DNA of 64,000 bases, taken from NCBI RefSeq assembly GCF_003432485.1, contig NZ_QVNQ01000005.1:124001-188000 (forward strand), given 5' to 3'. A program made the position numbers and the translations under genes. Position 1 is the first letter of the stretch, and every line of letters starts with the position of its first letter. This stretch comes from Actinomadura spongiicola. Its GTDB lineage: Bacteria; Actinomycetota; Actinomycetes; Streptosporangiales; Streptosporangiaceae. Below the pieces are notes generated by a model that saw only the letters and a list, made by a program, of their open reading frames with translations, was not told the DNA's origin and searched no databases. Positions 1 through 8,540 of the stretch are shown here, in pieces.

Positions 1-694
1 CGCGGGAGACGTCGTCCAGCGCGGCCCGCATGAGCCGGAAGTTCTCGCGGGTCGCGTACGTGCCGGCGTACCCCTCGCGGGTGGCGCCCTCGGGGACGAA
101 GTCCAGCAGCGACTGTCCGGTGGAGCGGATCACCGCGACGACGTCGGCGCCCTCCCGCGCGGCGGCCTGCGCCTGCGGGATGTCCTCGTAGATGTCGCCG
201 GTCGCCACGATGAGGTAGACCAGCGGCCGGGGCGGGTCGGCGGTGTCGGGGGCGGGCAGTTCGCGCAGCAGGGCGTCGCGTTCGGCGCGGCGGCGGTCGA
301 TGCGGGCGATGCCCGCGCGGGCGGCGTCCGAGGCGGCCGCGCGGGCGGCGTCCGTGTCGGCGGGCAGGCGGAAGGAGACGCGGCCCCGCGCGGCGGCGCG
401 GGCGAGGTCACCGAGCGACCGGTGCGGGCCGTCCAGCAGCGCGTCCCAGACCGGCAGGGCCACGCCGTGCTCCAGGCCGACCTGGTCGCGGACGGCGTCG
501 GTGAGGTGGTTGACCCACGGACGGCCCTCGTCGTCGGCGCCGGTGAGCCCGCACAGGCGCAGCAGGGCCCGCTCGACGGAGACGGTGGTGTGAGATCGGG
601 CCATTCGAATGATCGGCTCGGCGGCCTGGGCGGCCAGCCGCCGGGCGGTTCGCACCACCTCCGGGTCGAGGTCCAGCTTCCCCTGCGGCGCCAT
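1..694 (-). CDS. kamD: Lysine 5,6-aminomutase alpha subunit, 3' part beyond left edge
   Basis: Open frame of 231 codons from ATG at 692-694 (GGGGAG about 7 nt upstream) to the window edge, so the C-terminal half is missing. The visible part contains RSTGQSLLDFVPEGATREG followed by a GTYATRENFRLMR-like stretch, which I recognise from the alpha subunit of the adenosylcobalamin- and PLP-dependent beta-lysine 5,6-aminomutase. That enzyme moves the terminal amino group of beta-lysine to give 3,5-diaminohexanoate. The kdd and kamA genes near 7.3-9.9 kb belong to the same pathway, which supports the call. A kamE partner would be expected to the left of the window. Confidence 0.85.
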   Translation of the reverse strand, partial: MAPQGKLDLDPEVVRTARRLAAQAAEPIIRMARSHTTVSVERALLRLCGLTGADDEGRPWVNHLTDAVRDQVGLEHGVALPVWDALLDGPHRSLGDLARAAARGRVSFRLPADTDAARAAASDAARAGIARIDRRRAERDALLRELPAPDTADPPRPLVYLIVATGDIYEDIPQAQAAAREGADVVAVIRSTGQSLLDFVPEGATREGYAGTYATRENFRLMRAALDDVSR

Positions 695-921
695 CGCCGT
701 CTCCCCTCGTGCGGCCACCCTCTCGGGACCCGTGAATCATCCTCCATATCGGGCCATCTACAGAAGATCTTCCGGCATAAGGCCCATCTTCCGCAAGAAC
801 CGCCGCGAGATCGCCCATGCCCTGTCATCAGAGGACATCCTCATCTTTCCCCCGCCGGGCAGTCACCTCACCCCCAGGTGAGATCACACGAAACCCCCGC
901 CACAAACACCAACCGTGAACC

Positions 922-927
922 TACAAT
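922..927 (+). promoter_or_regulatory. Possible -10 element for the DUF4239 gene
   Basis: TACAAT is a good -10 match in an AT-richer 60-bp stretch, about 40 nt before the ATG at 967. That leaves a short leader containing the GGGGAG ribosome site at 957-962. No convincing -35 was seen. Confidence 0.35.
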
Positions 928-966
928 CACGTGAAGTGATGGCGGATCCATCCCCCGGGGAGTGCC

Positions 967-1734
967 ATGATCGTCTACTTTGCGGCCGCGGCCTGCGCCG
1001 TCGGCGTCGTGCTCGTGGCGAGCGTGCTGGTGCGGCGGACACGCGGCGGCGTCGACGACGACGCCCCCGACGGCCCCACCACCGGCCACACCGGCGCGAT
1101 GCTGTCGGCGCTGTTCCTGCTCGCCTTCGCCATCGCCATCATCGTGCCGTGGACGACGTCGGACGCGGCGCGCTCCAACACCTACACCGAGAGCCAGGCC
1201 GTCGCCGAGGCGTACTGGGCCGCCGCGCGGCTGCGCCCGCCCGACGCGCAACACGTCCGGCAGGGCCTGCGCGACTACGCCGAACTGGTAGAGGGCCCCG
1301 AGTGGCGCCTCATGGAGGACGGACGGCTCAGTTCCCGGGGGTGGACGCTGCTGGACGCCCTGCGCCGCGACGTCATCGCCGTCGAGGCCGACACCGACGA
1401 GATCAAGGACGCCCGCAACGCCGTCCTGGACCACCTCGGCGAGATCTCCGCGGCCCGGCGCCAACGCGCCATGGACGCCGACAGCGCACCCCCCACCGGG
1501 CTGCTCGTCATCACCGTCCTCACCGGGATCACGGTCACGCTGCTGCCCTTCTTCGCCGGTGCCCGGCCGCGCGGGGCGTCCCTGATCCCCCTGGCCCTGA
1601 TGGCCGCGCTGCTGGCCGCGGGAACGTACCTGACCATCGACATCTCCCACGCGTTCGACGGACCCCTGGCCGTCGAACCCGACGCGTTCACTGAACTACA
1701 GGCCGACCTGCGACGCATCGCCGGAGGTGGCTGA
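967..1734 (+). CDS. DUF4239 (bestrophin-like) membrane protein
   Basis: 255 aa. A hydrophobic segment opens the protein (about residues 3-22), a second lies at 42-62, and a pair lies at about 175-220, with a soluble stretch between that has the family's pattern of YW..A..L and EW..M. This architecture matches DUF4239, a family with bestrophin-like topology of unknown function in many actinomycetes; an anion-channel role is only an inference. The stop is followed two bases later by the GTG of the next gene, so the two are probably cotranscribed. Confidence 0.75.
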   Translation: MIVYFAAAACAVGVVLVASVLVRRTRGGVDDDAPDGPTTGHTGAMLSALFLLAFAIAIIVPWTTSDAARSNTYTESQAVAEAYWAAARLRPPDAQHVRQGLRDYAELVEGPEWRLMEDGRLSSRGWTLLDALRRDVIAVEADTDEIKDARNAVLDHLGEISAARRQRAMDADSAPPTGLLVITVLTGITVTLLPFFAGARPRGASLIPLALMAALLAAGTYLTIDISHAFDGPLAVEPDAFTELQADLRRIAGGG

Positions 1735-1736
1735 GC

Positions 1737-2345
1737 GTGCGCCGCGACCCCGTCCCGTCCACCGCGACGCTGGCCGTCCCTCCCGCACTGGCGCTGGCCC
1801 TAACGCTGGCCGCCTCCGCAGCCGGACCAGTGCCCGCATCCGCCGAACCACTCCCGAAGCCGCGAATCAGTCTGTGCATCGACATCGAGATCACCCTCGG
1901 CGCCAACACCGCCCGCGGTCACCACAAATGCCCCCCACCCCCACCCACACCGCCACCCACTCCACCCACTCCACCCCCGCCATCACCGCCCCCTCCCCCG
2001 ACCCCCACTCCCCCGACCCCGCCGACTCCACCCCCACCCGAACCCTCAGAGCCCCCAGAGCCGTCCGAGCCTCCGTCCCCGACGCCACCCACGAACAGCC
2101 CGGCGCCACCACCGCGCCCACCCCAACCCCGACCCGTCGCAGCCGTACCCCCCGCACCCCCGCGCCCACCCGAGGCGCGCCCGCAGCCGTCCCCGCCCAA
2201 GAAGCCCGCACCCGTCCAGGCCCACATCGCCCCCCGCGCACGAAAGGCGCCGCCACCGCGCCGCGCCCCACTGAGCACCTCCCTGGTCCTGGTCGTCCTC
2301 GCGGTCGTCATCAGCGCGGGCGCGGCCATAGCCTTCGCCCGCTGA
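1737..2345 (+). CDS. Exported proline-rich protein with C-terminal membrane anchor
   Basis: 202 aa from GTG 1737, 2 bp after the DUF4239 stop. Residues about 1-35 look like a signal peptide ending at an ASA site. Two cysteines (in CIDIE and HHKC) flank a short segment and could form a disulfide. Residues about 65-175 are almost entirely P, T, S, E and R, a wall-spanning type of low-complexity region. The last 25 residues form one hydrophobic helix ending in FAR, with no LPXTG sorting signal. A surface protein anchored by its C-terminal helix is the likely picture; the function is unknown. Confidence 0.6.
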   Translation: MRRDPVPSTATLAVPPALALALTLAASAAGPVPASAEPLPKPRISLCIDIEITLGANTARGHHKCPPPPPTPPPTPPTPPPPSPPPPPTPTPPTPPTPPPPEPSEPPEPSEPPSPTPPTNSPAPPPRPPQPRPVAAVPPAPPRPPEARPQPSPPKKPAPVQAHIAPRARKAPPPRRAPLSTSLVLVVLAVVISAGAAIAFAR

Positions 2346-2992
2346 CCCCACCCGCAACAACACACATGCCCGGCAACGCACACCGGGGCGCCCACGAGGA
2401 CGCACACGGAAAGACGCACCGGGACGCGCACGGGCAAGGGAACGGGACGCACAGCAGGACACATAGGGAGACGGGACACCTTGACGCGGACGAGGGCGCG
2501 CACCGCCCTCGGCGACGGCGTGCTACTCACCTGGGAACACGCCCAGGGGCGCACACGGAGTCCCGCACGGACATGTGCACGCGACACGCACGGGCCTGCG
2601 GACCGAACGACCGGGACGCACACGGGCTACGCAACCGGTATGCGCACGGGGGGCGCACACAGAGACGTACACGGGCACGGGCACGCCCACCAAGACGGGC
2701 ACCGGCGCGCGCACGGGATCCCGCACCGCCCGGCGACGGCGCTCTACGCGCCCGGGGACACGCACGGGGGCGCACAGGGAGACGCGCATCGGAACGCGCA
2801 CGGAGAGGTGCACGGAGAGGTGCACGGAGAGGTGCACGGAGAGGTGCACGGAGAGGTGCACGGAGAGGTGCACGGGCATGTGCACGCTACAGGCACGGAC
2901 CTGCGGACAGAGAGACGCACGGGAACGCACACCCGCTTGCGCACAGAGACGCGCACCGGCATGCGGGGGCGGGACATGTGCGGGGGCGGGGG
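2346..2992 (+). repeat. 650-bp degenerate repeat tract without a convincing gene
   Basis: This gap is built from imperfect repetitions of a short motif close to GGACGCACACGGG. Because the repetition keeps stops out, all three forward frames stay open for long stretches, giving His/Gly/Thr/Arg-rich translations that resemble no family. Codon third positions do not show the G/C preference of neighbouring genes. I read it as non-coding repeat expansion. It ends at the stop codon of the convergent methyltransferase gene. Confidence 0.6.
2798..2869 (+). repeat. Six perfect 12-bp tandem repeats
   Basis: GCACGGAGAGGT is repeated exactly six times without a break, followed by a degenerate seventh copy at 2870-2881. 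In one forward frame it reads as repeated HGEV. Unit length is a multiple of three, so copy-number change would not shift any frame. Confidence 0.95.
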
Positions 2993-3793
2993 TTAGGGGT
3001 GGTGGGCTACGCCGCCGAGCATCAGGGAGTGTTCGGGGTCGGGGGTGGGGGTGCCGTCGTCCGGGCGCCAGGTCGGTAGGTACACCAGGCCGGGGTCGAG
3101 GAGGTCCCAGCCGTCGAAGAAGCGGAGGATCTCGGCTTGCGAGCGCGCTACCGCGGGGGAGCTCGCCCGGTCGTACAGGCGGCCGATCGCGGCGGTCTTT
3201 CCCGGCTGCGTCTCGTGGGTCAGGTGGGAGATCACCAGGTGGCTGCCGGGCGCGCACGCGTCTCGGAGCGCCGCGACGATCGAGCCCGGATCCTCCTCGT
3301 CCTTGACCAGGTGCAGCGCCGCGACGAGGAGGAACGCGACCGGTTCGGACAGGTCGATGAGGTTCCGCAGCGTCGGGTCGGCGAGCAGGTCCGCGGGACG
3401 CCGCAGGTCGGCGTGCAGGACCGCGACCCGGTCGTCGCCCGTCAGGAGGGCGCGGCCGTGCGCGACGGCGACGTCCTCGTTGTCGACGTACACCACCCGC
3501 GTGGCCGGGTCGACGTCCCGCGCGACCTCGTGCACGTTCCCCTGTGTCGGGATGCCGGAGCCGAGGTCGACGAACTGCCTGACACCGGCCTCGGCGACCG
3601 CGCGGACCGCGCGCCGCAGGAACGCCCGGTTCGCTCGGGCGAGCTCCCGCGCCCGCGGTTCGACGCGTAGGAGGCCGGTCGCCAGCTCACGATCGGACGC
3701 GAAATTGTGGTCACCGCCGAGCAAGAAGTCATAAACCCGTGCGACGCTGGGTTTTCGACAGTCGACTTCGGGTGGAGTCCACTCAAAGCCCAT
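2993..3793 (-). CDS. SAM-dependent methyltransferase, DUF574/Methyltransf_19 family
   Basis: 266 aa. The N-terminal PSVARVYDFLLGGDHNFASD signature and the SAM-binding motif DLGSGIPTQGNVHEVA (about residues 98-113) identify the PF04672 family, abundant in actinomycetes and of unknown substrate. The ATG at 3791-3793 has a GGGAGA ribosome site. It is divergent from the phosphatase gene at 3894, and the 100 bp between probably hold both promoters. Members often sit beside regulatory or signalling genes, which fits here, but no specific role can be read from the sequence. Confidence 0.85.
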   Translation of the reverse strand: MGFEWTPPEVDCRKPSVARVYDFLLGGDHNFASDRELATGLLRVEPRARELARANRAFLRRAVRAVAEAGVRQFVDLGSGIPTQGNVHEVARDVDPATRVVYVDNEDVAVAHGRALLTGDDRVAVLHADLRRPADLLADPTLRNLIDLSEPVAFLLVAALHLVKDEEDPGSIVAALRDACAPGSHLVISHLTHETQPGKTAAIGRLYDRASSPAVARSQAEILRFFDGWDLLDPGLVYLPTWRPDDGTPTPDPEHSLMLGGVAHHP

Positions 3794-3893
3794 GCATCCG
3801 TCTCCCTCTGACCGGGGGGCGCCGTCCGCGCAGGGATCTCAGCGTAACCCGGTTCCGCGCGGGCGAGCCCGGCCCACGGAACGGTGAACGCCG

Positions 3894-5522
3894 ATGTCCG
3901 AACGACCGCCGCCGCGGGCGGCGCCGGTGACCGTCCTGCTGACCTCGGACGGCAGGATCACCGGGTGGAGCGAGGGCGCCGCGCGGTTGTTCGGCCGCGG
4001 CCCCGGCGAGGCGGTCGGGGCCCCGGTCACCGACCTTTTCGGCGAGCCGCCGGGCGGGCCGACCGCCGAGCAGCTCGTGGCCGCTTTCGGCCACGCCGCC
4101 GAGGGGCGGCCCTGGTCCGGGGTGCTGCCGCCCGCGGGCGACGGCCCCGCGGCGGATGGGGGCCTGTCGGTGTCGTGCGAGCCGATGACCGTCCAGGACG
4201 GCGGTGTCGCCGTCGCGCTCACCGTGACACCGCCGTGGGCGGGACGGTTGGAACTGCTCAGCGAGGCCGGCCGCCGCATCGGCTCCTCCCTGGAACTGCA
4301 CCTGACGGCCCGGGAGGCCGTCGCCGTCACCGTCCCCCGGTTCGCCGACGCCGGAGCCGTCTACGTGCTCGAGCGGCTGCTCGCCGACGACGACCGGCCC
4401 ACGGCCGAGGTCGACGGGTCGGTGGTCGTGCGGCGCCTGTCCATCGTGTTCGCCGATGACGACCCGCGTGGCTGGGCCCGCGAGTTCCCCGTCAACGAGG
4501 TGATCGTCTACCCGCCGACGACGCCGTACGCGCGGTGCCTGGCCACCGGGCGCATGGTCGAGTTCGGCGGCGACGCCGTCCAGGACACCCTCGCGCACCG
4601 CACCGGCCGCCTCATCGACGGGCTCCTCGACCATGTCTCGCTGCTGGCGGTGCCGCTGGTGGCGCGGGGCCGCGCCCTCGGGTTCGCGGTGTTCAGCCGC
4701 AAACGCGGCCGTCCGCCGTTCGCCGCCGCCGACGCCGCGCTGGCCGCCGAGCTCGCCGCGCGGACGGCGACGTGCATCGACAACGCCTGCCTGTACCGCC
4801 GCGAGCACCGCACCGCCACGGCGTTGAAGGCGAGCCTGGTGCCCGCCGCGGTCACCGCGCCGCCCGGCCTGGAGATCGCGCACCGGTACCTGCCGGCGGG
4901 CAGCGGCGTCGGCGGCGACTGGTACGACGTGGTGCCGCTGCCCGACGGCCAGATCGCCGTGGTGGTCGGCGACTCGGTCGGCCACGGCGTCACCGCCGCC
5001 GCGGCGATGGGTCAGTTGCGGGTCGCCGCGCACACCCTGGCGGGCTGCGGCTTCCCGCCCGCCGTGGTCCTGGAACGCCTCGACGCGATCGCGCAGGACC
5101 TGCACGCCGCCCAGTTCGCCACCTGCCTGTGCCTGGTGTGCGACCCCGCGACCCGCTATTGCGAGGTGGCGTGCGCCGGTCATCCCCCACCGCTGCTGAC
5201 CCTCCCGGACGGGACGGTCCGGCGCTTCGCCGTCCCGCAAGGCCTCCCGCTCGGCGTGTCCGACCGGGCGCATCCGGCCGAGTACGAGCAGGTCCCGGCG
5301 GCCATCCCGCCGGGCGCGACCCTCGCCCTCTACACCGACGGGCTGGTGGAGAGCCGCCGGCGCAACGTCGACGAGGGCATCGCGCGGCTGGCGTCCGCGC
5401 TGGTCGCCTCCCAGGCCGGCACGTTGGAAGAGACCGCCGACGGTGTGCTGAACCTGCTGTCCGACCAGTGCGGGAACGACGACATCGCGCTGCTGCTGAT
5501 CCGCGCGGCCCGACCGTCCTGA
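3894..5522 (+). CDS. PAS-GAF-SpoIIE serine/threonine phosphatase
   Basis: 542 aa. An N-terminal PAS-like domain (about 10-110, starting at VTVLLTSDGRITGW) is followed by a GAF-like domain (about 115-305) and a C-terminal PP2C/SpoIIE domain. The catalytic motifs are visible: GSGVGGDWYDVVPLPDG, VVGDSVGHG and ALYTDGLVESR, which carry the metal-binding aspartates. Such proteins dephosphorylate anti-sigma-factor antagonists in response to a sensed signal. No RsbW-type kinase domain and no transmembrane segment is seen, so it is probably cytosolic. The partner and ligand are unknown. Confidence 0.88.
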   Translation: MSERPPPRAAPVTVLLTSDGRITGWSEGAARLFGRGPGEAVGAPVTDLFGEPPGGPTAEQLVAAFGHAAEGRPWSGVLPPAGDGPAADGGLSVSCEPMTVQDGGVAVALTVTPPWAGRLELLSEAGRRIGSSLELHLTAREAVAVTVPRFADAGAVYVLERLLADDDRPTAEVDGSVVVRRLSIVFADDDPRGWAREFPVNEVIVYPPTTPYARCLATGRMVEFGGDAVQDTLAHRTGRLIDGLLDHVSLLAVPLVARGRALGFAVFSRKRGRPPFAAADAALAAELAARTATCIDNACLYRREHRTATALKASLVPAAVTAPPGLEIAHRYLPAGSGVGGDWYDVVPLPDGQIAVVVGDSVGHGVTAAAAMGQLRVAAHTLAGCGFPPAVVLERLDAIAQDLHAAQFATCLCLVCDPATRYCEVACAGHPPPLLTLPDGTVRRFAVPQGLPLGVSDRAHPAEYEQVPAAIPPGATLALYTDGLVESRRRNVDEGIARLASALVASQAGTLEETADGVLNLLSDQCGNDDIALLLIRAARPS

Positions 5523-5555
5523 CCCCGGCCCAACCCACCGGTCTCCTTCGGCGCC

Positions 5556-6003
5556 CCACTCTGTGGTTGCGGTGCGCCGGCGTCAGGTGCTGGTTGTGAT
5601 GTGGGGACTGGCCGCTGACCCGCGGGTTGTGTGCTTCAGGGCGGTGCGGCCGGCCCCGCCCGGAGTTCGGCAGGGCCGGGTCACGGGTCGGCCTCCTCGT
5701 GGATTCTGGGCAGTGGTCCGCCCGGTCTCTACAGCCCCGGGATCTGGTGGCGAAGCACGTCGACGAAGTAGGAGGCGTCGCGCCACTCTGTGGTTGCGGT
5801 GCCCCCGCGTCGAGTGCTGGTTGTGATGTGGGGCCTGGACGCTGACTTGTGGGTGGTGTTGCCGGGCGGTGCGGCCGGCCCCACCCGGAGTTCGGCAGGG
5901 CCGGTAGCGGGGTCGGCCTCCTCGTGGATTCTGGGCTCGGGTCCGCCTGTTTCTTACAGGCCGGGGATCTGGTGGTTGCGGAACGCGTCGACGAAGTAGG
6001 TGT
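5556..6003. repeat. Tandem duplication of the DUF2252 3' end and its downstream DNA
   Basis: Two similar blocks (about 5556-5775 and 5783-6003, offset 225-228 bp) share ccactctgtggttgcggtg, gctggttgtgatgtgggg, gtcggcctcctcgtggatt and gatctggtgg. The right block contains the real stop of the DUF2252 gene; the left is a diverged copy. Small indels and substitutions show it is not recent. It fills the gap between the phosphatase and DUF2252 genes; nothing else is seen in the gap. Confidence 0.9.
5729..5779 (-). pseudogene. Duplicated C-terminal remnant of the DUF2252 gene
   Basis: Within the left repeat block the minus strand reads DASYFVDVLRHQIPGL and a stop, against DDHTYFVDAFRNHQIPGL and a stop at the end of the intact gene. 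One codon has been lost. Only about 16 codons remain and no start is present, so this is a duplication scar rather than a gene. Confidence 0.75.
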
Positions 6004-7285
6004 GGTCGTCGCGGACGATCTCGGCGTAGCGGGTGCCGAACGCGGCCATGGCCTCGACGAAACGTGACTCGTCCGGGCCGATGACCGCGTCGATGGCGTC
6101 CTCGACCTGGAAGCCGACGAGGGTGTGGTCGGAGTCGGAGTCCGACACACAGTGCACCTTCGCGGTGGCGCGGCCCAGGTCGTCCAGCAGCGACACCATC
6201 TCGTCCGGCTCGGTGAGACCGCTCCAGTCGAGGTCCTCCTCGTACGGGGACAGCTCCTGAACGACGTAGCCGACGCCGTCGATCTGGGTGTGGCCGAGCC
6301 ACGGGTCGCTGTTGGCCTGCAGGGCGCGGCGGGACACGGCCGTGCGGTGACCGTGGTCGCGGAAGTACTCGCGGATGCGGGGGTCGTCGACGACGCGGCT
6401 GGGGGCGGCGACGTTGCCCTGCTTCATCGACAGGACGACGTCGTTCTCCAGGGCCTGGGTGCTGCCCTCCACCAGGATGTTGTACGCCGACAGCCCGGCC
6501 GAGCCGATGCCGAAGCCCGAGGCGCCGACGATGTCCTTGATCTGGTAGGTGAGGCTGCCGAAGCGCTTGTCGACGGGGATGGTGGTCAGGTATTCGCGGT
6601 AGGCGGCCTCGACGGAGGCGCGCTCGTCGTCGCCGAGGCGGCGGACGCCGGGACGGTCGCGGAACCGGCGCTCGGAGCCCTCCACGACCGTCATGCCGTC
6701 CAGCAGCCCGATCCGCGTGCCGCCCATCGCGGCGACCAGCACGTCCCGGACGTACCCGTCGGCGGTGTCGAGCGTCAACGCGAACCGCTCGTCGCCCTCG
6801 TGCGCCGCGAACCGGCGGACCTGGTCGACGTAGGCGCGGACGTAGGTCTCGATGAGACGGCGGATGTCGGCGTCGGAGATCGCCTTCTGCCAGGCCAGCA
6901 GCGCCACGCTCGCCACGAGCCGCTTGACGTCCCAGGTGAAGTGACCGACGTAGGCCTCGTCGTAGTCGTTGACGTCGAAGACGAACACGCCGTCGTCGTT
7001 CATGTACGTGCCGAAGTTCTGCGCGTGCAGGTCACCCTGGATCCACACGCGGGAGGTGCGCTCGTCGGCCCACGGGTCCTCGTCGTCGACGACGTCGGCG
7101 TAGAACAGGCAGGCGCTGCCCCGGTAGAACGCGAACGGGTCGGAGGCCATCTTCCGGAAGCGGCGGCGGAACTCGGCGGGGCTGCGCTCCATCAGGTCCG
7201 AGAACGCGTCGACGAGGACGTCGACGATCTGCGCCTGGCGTTCCTTCGGGTCCCGCCCGCGCAGGTCCTCGATGATGCTCCCCAT
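5954..7285 (-). CDS. DUF2252 family protein (kinase-like fold)
   Basis: 443 aa, full length for DUF2252. VWIQGDLHAQNFGTYM (about residues 82-97) holds the HGDLHxxNF-type loop of aminoglycoside phosphotransferase-like proteins, and FDVNDYDEAY supplies a DFD-like acidic motif. The family is widespread in actinomycetes with no proven substrate. The start is ATG 7285 with GAGGGAGAC upstream. It lies on the same strand as kdd, 49 bp downstream of it, so readthrough from kdd is possible, but a functional link to lysine breakdown is not shown. Its 3' end has been tandemly duplicated. Confidence 0.85.
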   Translation of the reverse strand: MGSIIEDLRGRDPKERQAQIVDVLVDAFSDLMERSPAEFRRRFRKMASDPFAFYRGSACLFYADVVDDEDPWADERTSRVWIQGDLHAQNFGTYMNDDGVFVFDVNDYDEAYVGHFTWDVKRLVASVALLAWQKAISDADIRRLIETYVRAYVDQVRRFAAHEGDERFALTLDTADGYVRDVLVAAMGGTRIGLLDGMTVVEGSERRFRDRPGVRRLGDDERASVEAAYREYLTTIPVDKRFGSLTYQIKDIVGASGFGIGSAGLSAYNILVEGSTQALENDVVLSMKQGNVAAPSRVVDDPRIREYFRDHGHRTAVSRRALQANSDPWLGHTQIDGVGYVVQELSPYEEDLDWSGLTEPDEMVSLLDDLGRATAKVHCVSDSDSDHTLVGFQVEDAIDAVIGPDESRFVEAMAAFGTRYAEIVRDDHTYFVDAFRNHQIPGL

Positions 7286-7334
7286 GCTGTCTCCCTCGTG
7301 TTCCGGTCCCCGGCCGCGTCCCGGGCATTGCCGG

Positions 7335-8423
7335 TCATTCTGCCGAATCGTCCCCGGTCCGGGAGGTGAACAACGCGCGGACGGCGGGTTCCGACCGCAC
7401 CAGATCCAGCGCCATCGCGGCGTGCCCGGGGACGTAGCCGTTCCCGATGAGCATCGTCACGTCGGCGGCGAGGCCCTCGGCCCCCAGCGCGGCGGCGGGG
7501 AACGACGTCGCCATCGAGAAGAACACGACGGTGCCGCCGGCCGCGGTCGCGAGGATCGCGCCGTGCTCGCAGCCCGGCACGTCCACGCACACGACGGTGA
7601 CGTCCACGGGCCCGCCGTGCGCGTCCCCGACCGCGGCGGCGACGGCGACGGGGTCGCGGGCGTCGGCGCGGACGACGGTGTCGGCGAGGCCCGACGCGGC
7701 GAGCCGTTCCTCCTCCTCGGCGGTGGGCACGAGCCCGACCAGGCGGGACGCCCCGGCGCGGCGGGCCGCGGCCAGCGACAGGCAGCCGCTCTTCCCGGCG
7801 GCGCCCAGCACCGCCACGGCGGGCCCGTCGGCGCGGCTCCCTCGACGGGACGCGACGACCCGGTGGGTGAGGGCGGGGGCGCCGCACACGTCCATGACGG
7901 CGAGGGCCAGCGGCACGGGCAGGTCGCCGGGGAGGACGGCGGCGATGGACCGGGCGAACAGGATCGCGTGGCCCTCGGCGGGCACCTGCTCCGACAGGCC
8001 GTTCCAACGCGCCAGCCCGTCGGTGACGGCGAGCGGCGTCAGGGTGAGGGACACCAGGGTCGCGACGCGGTCGCCGCGCCGCAGGCCGAGCGGCGAGTCC
8101 GGCCCGGCCTCGTCGACGACGCCGACGAGCATGCCGCCCGACCCGGTCACCGGGTTGTGCATCTTGCCGCGCTCGGCGACGATCCGCAGCACCTCGGCGC
8201 GGATCGCGTCCGGGTCGCCGCCGTGCGCGGTGCGCAGCTGCCGGTAGGACGCGGCGTCCAGGTTCAGCCGCTCGACCGCGACACGGACCTCGTCCGGCCG
8301 GATCCGCGGGTCGGTGTCCAGCCGCCGCGCGGCCTGCGGCAGCACGCCCGGGGGCTCCAACACCCGGTGCAGTCCCACCGCCGTCCCCACTCCGGTTCCC
8401 GTGCCGCCGTCGGTCATCTCCAC
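7335..8423 (-). CDS. kdd: L-erythro-3,5-diaminohexanoate dehydrogenase
   Basis: 362 aa. The sequence KMHNPVTGSGGMLVG and the Rossmann segment VAVLGAAGKSGCLSLAAARR (about 190-210) match this dehydrogenase family. It oxidatively deaminates 3,5-diaminohexanoate to 5-amino-3-oxohexanoate using NAD(P) in lysine fermentation. It is transcribed divergently from kamA across 117 bp. GTG 8423 is used here; an in-frame ATG lies two codons later. Together with kamD and kamA it covers three successive steps of the pathway; the thiolase-like kce and kal are not in the window. Confidence 0.85.
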   Translation of the reverse strand: MEMTDGGTGTGVGTAVGLHRVLEPPGVLPQAARRLDTDPRIRPDEVRVAVERLNLDAASYRQLRTAHGGDPDAIRAEVLRIVAERGKMHNPVTGSGGMLVGVVDEAGPDSPLGLRRGDRVATLVSLTLTPLAVTDGLARWNGLSEQVPAEGHAILFARSIAAVLPGDLPVPLALAVMDVCGAPALTHRVVASRRGSRADGPAVAVLGAAGKSGCLSLAAARRAGASRLVGLVPTAEEEERLAASGLADTVVRADARDPVAVAAAVGDAHGGPVDVTVVCVDVPGCEHGAILATAAGGTVVFFSMATSFPAAALGAEGLAADVTMLIGNGYVPGHAAMALDLVRSEPAVRALFTSRTGDDSAE

Positions 8424-8540
8424 CCACCCCCGTCCACGAAAGATATTCCGAACATTACTGGTTTCATCGAAATTCTTCCCGTACCGTCGGCCTTATACAA
8501 GAGTTTTACGCGATCATGTGAGGCGAGGAGAGGGTCGACG
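8424..8540. promoter_or_regulatory. Divergent kdd/kamA promoter region
   Basis: A 117-bp intergenic stretch that is clearly AT-richer than its surroundings (8440-8515) and must carry both promoters. TTTCATCGAAA forms a short dyad near 8461-8471. No known operator consensus was recognised. Confidence 0.4.

Noticed and set aside
695..960. Cobalamin riboswitch upstream of kamD
   Set aside because: No B12-box-like sequence or suitable paired elements could be found in the leader.
2798..2881. CRISPR array
   Set aside because: 12-bp units without spacers and no cas genes.
2481..2996. Histidine-rich HGEV-repeat protein
   Set aside because: All three frames are open through the repeat and codon bias is lacking; kept only as a repeat tract.
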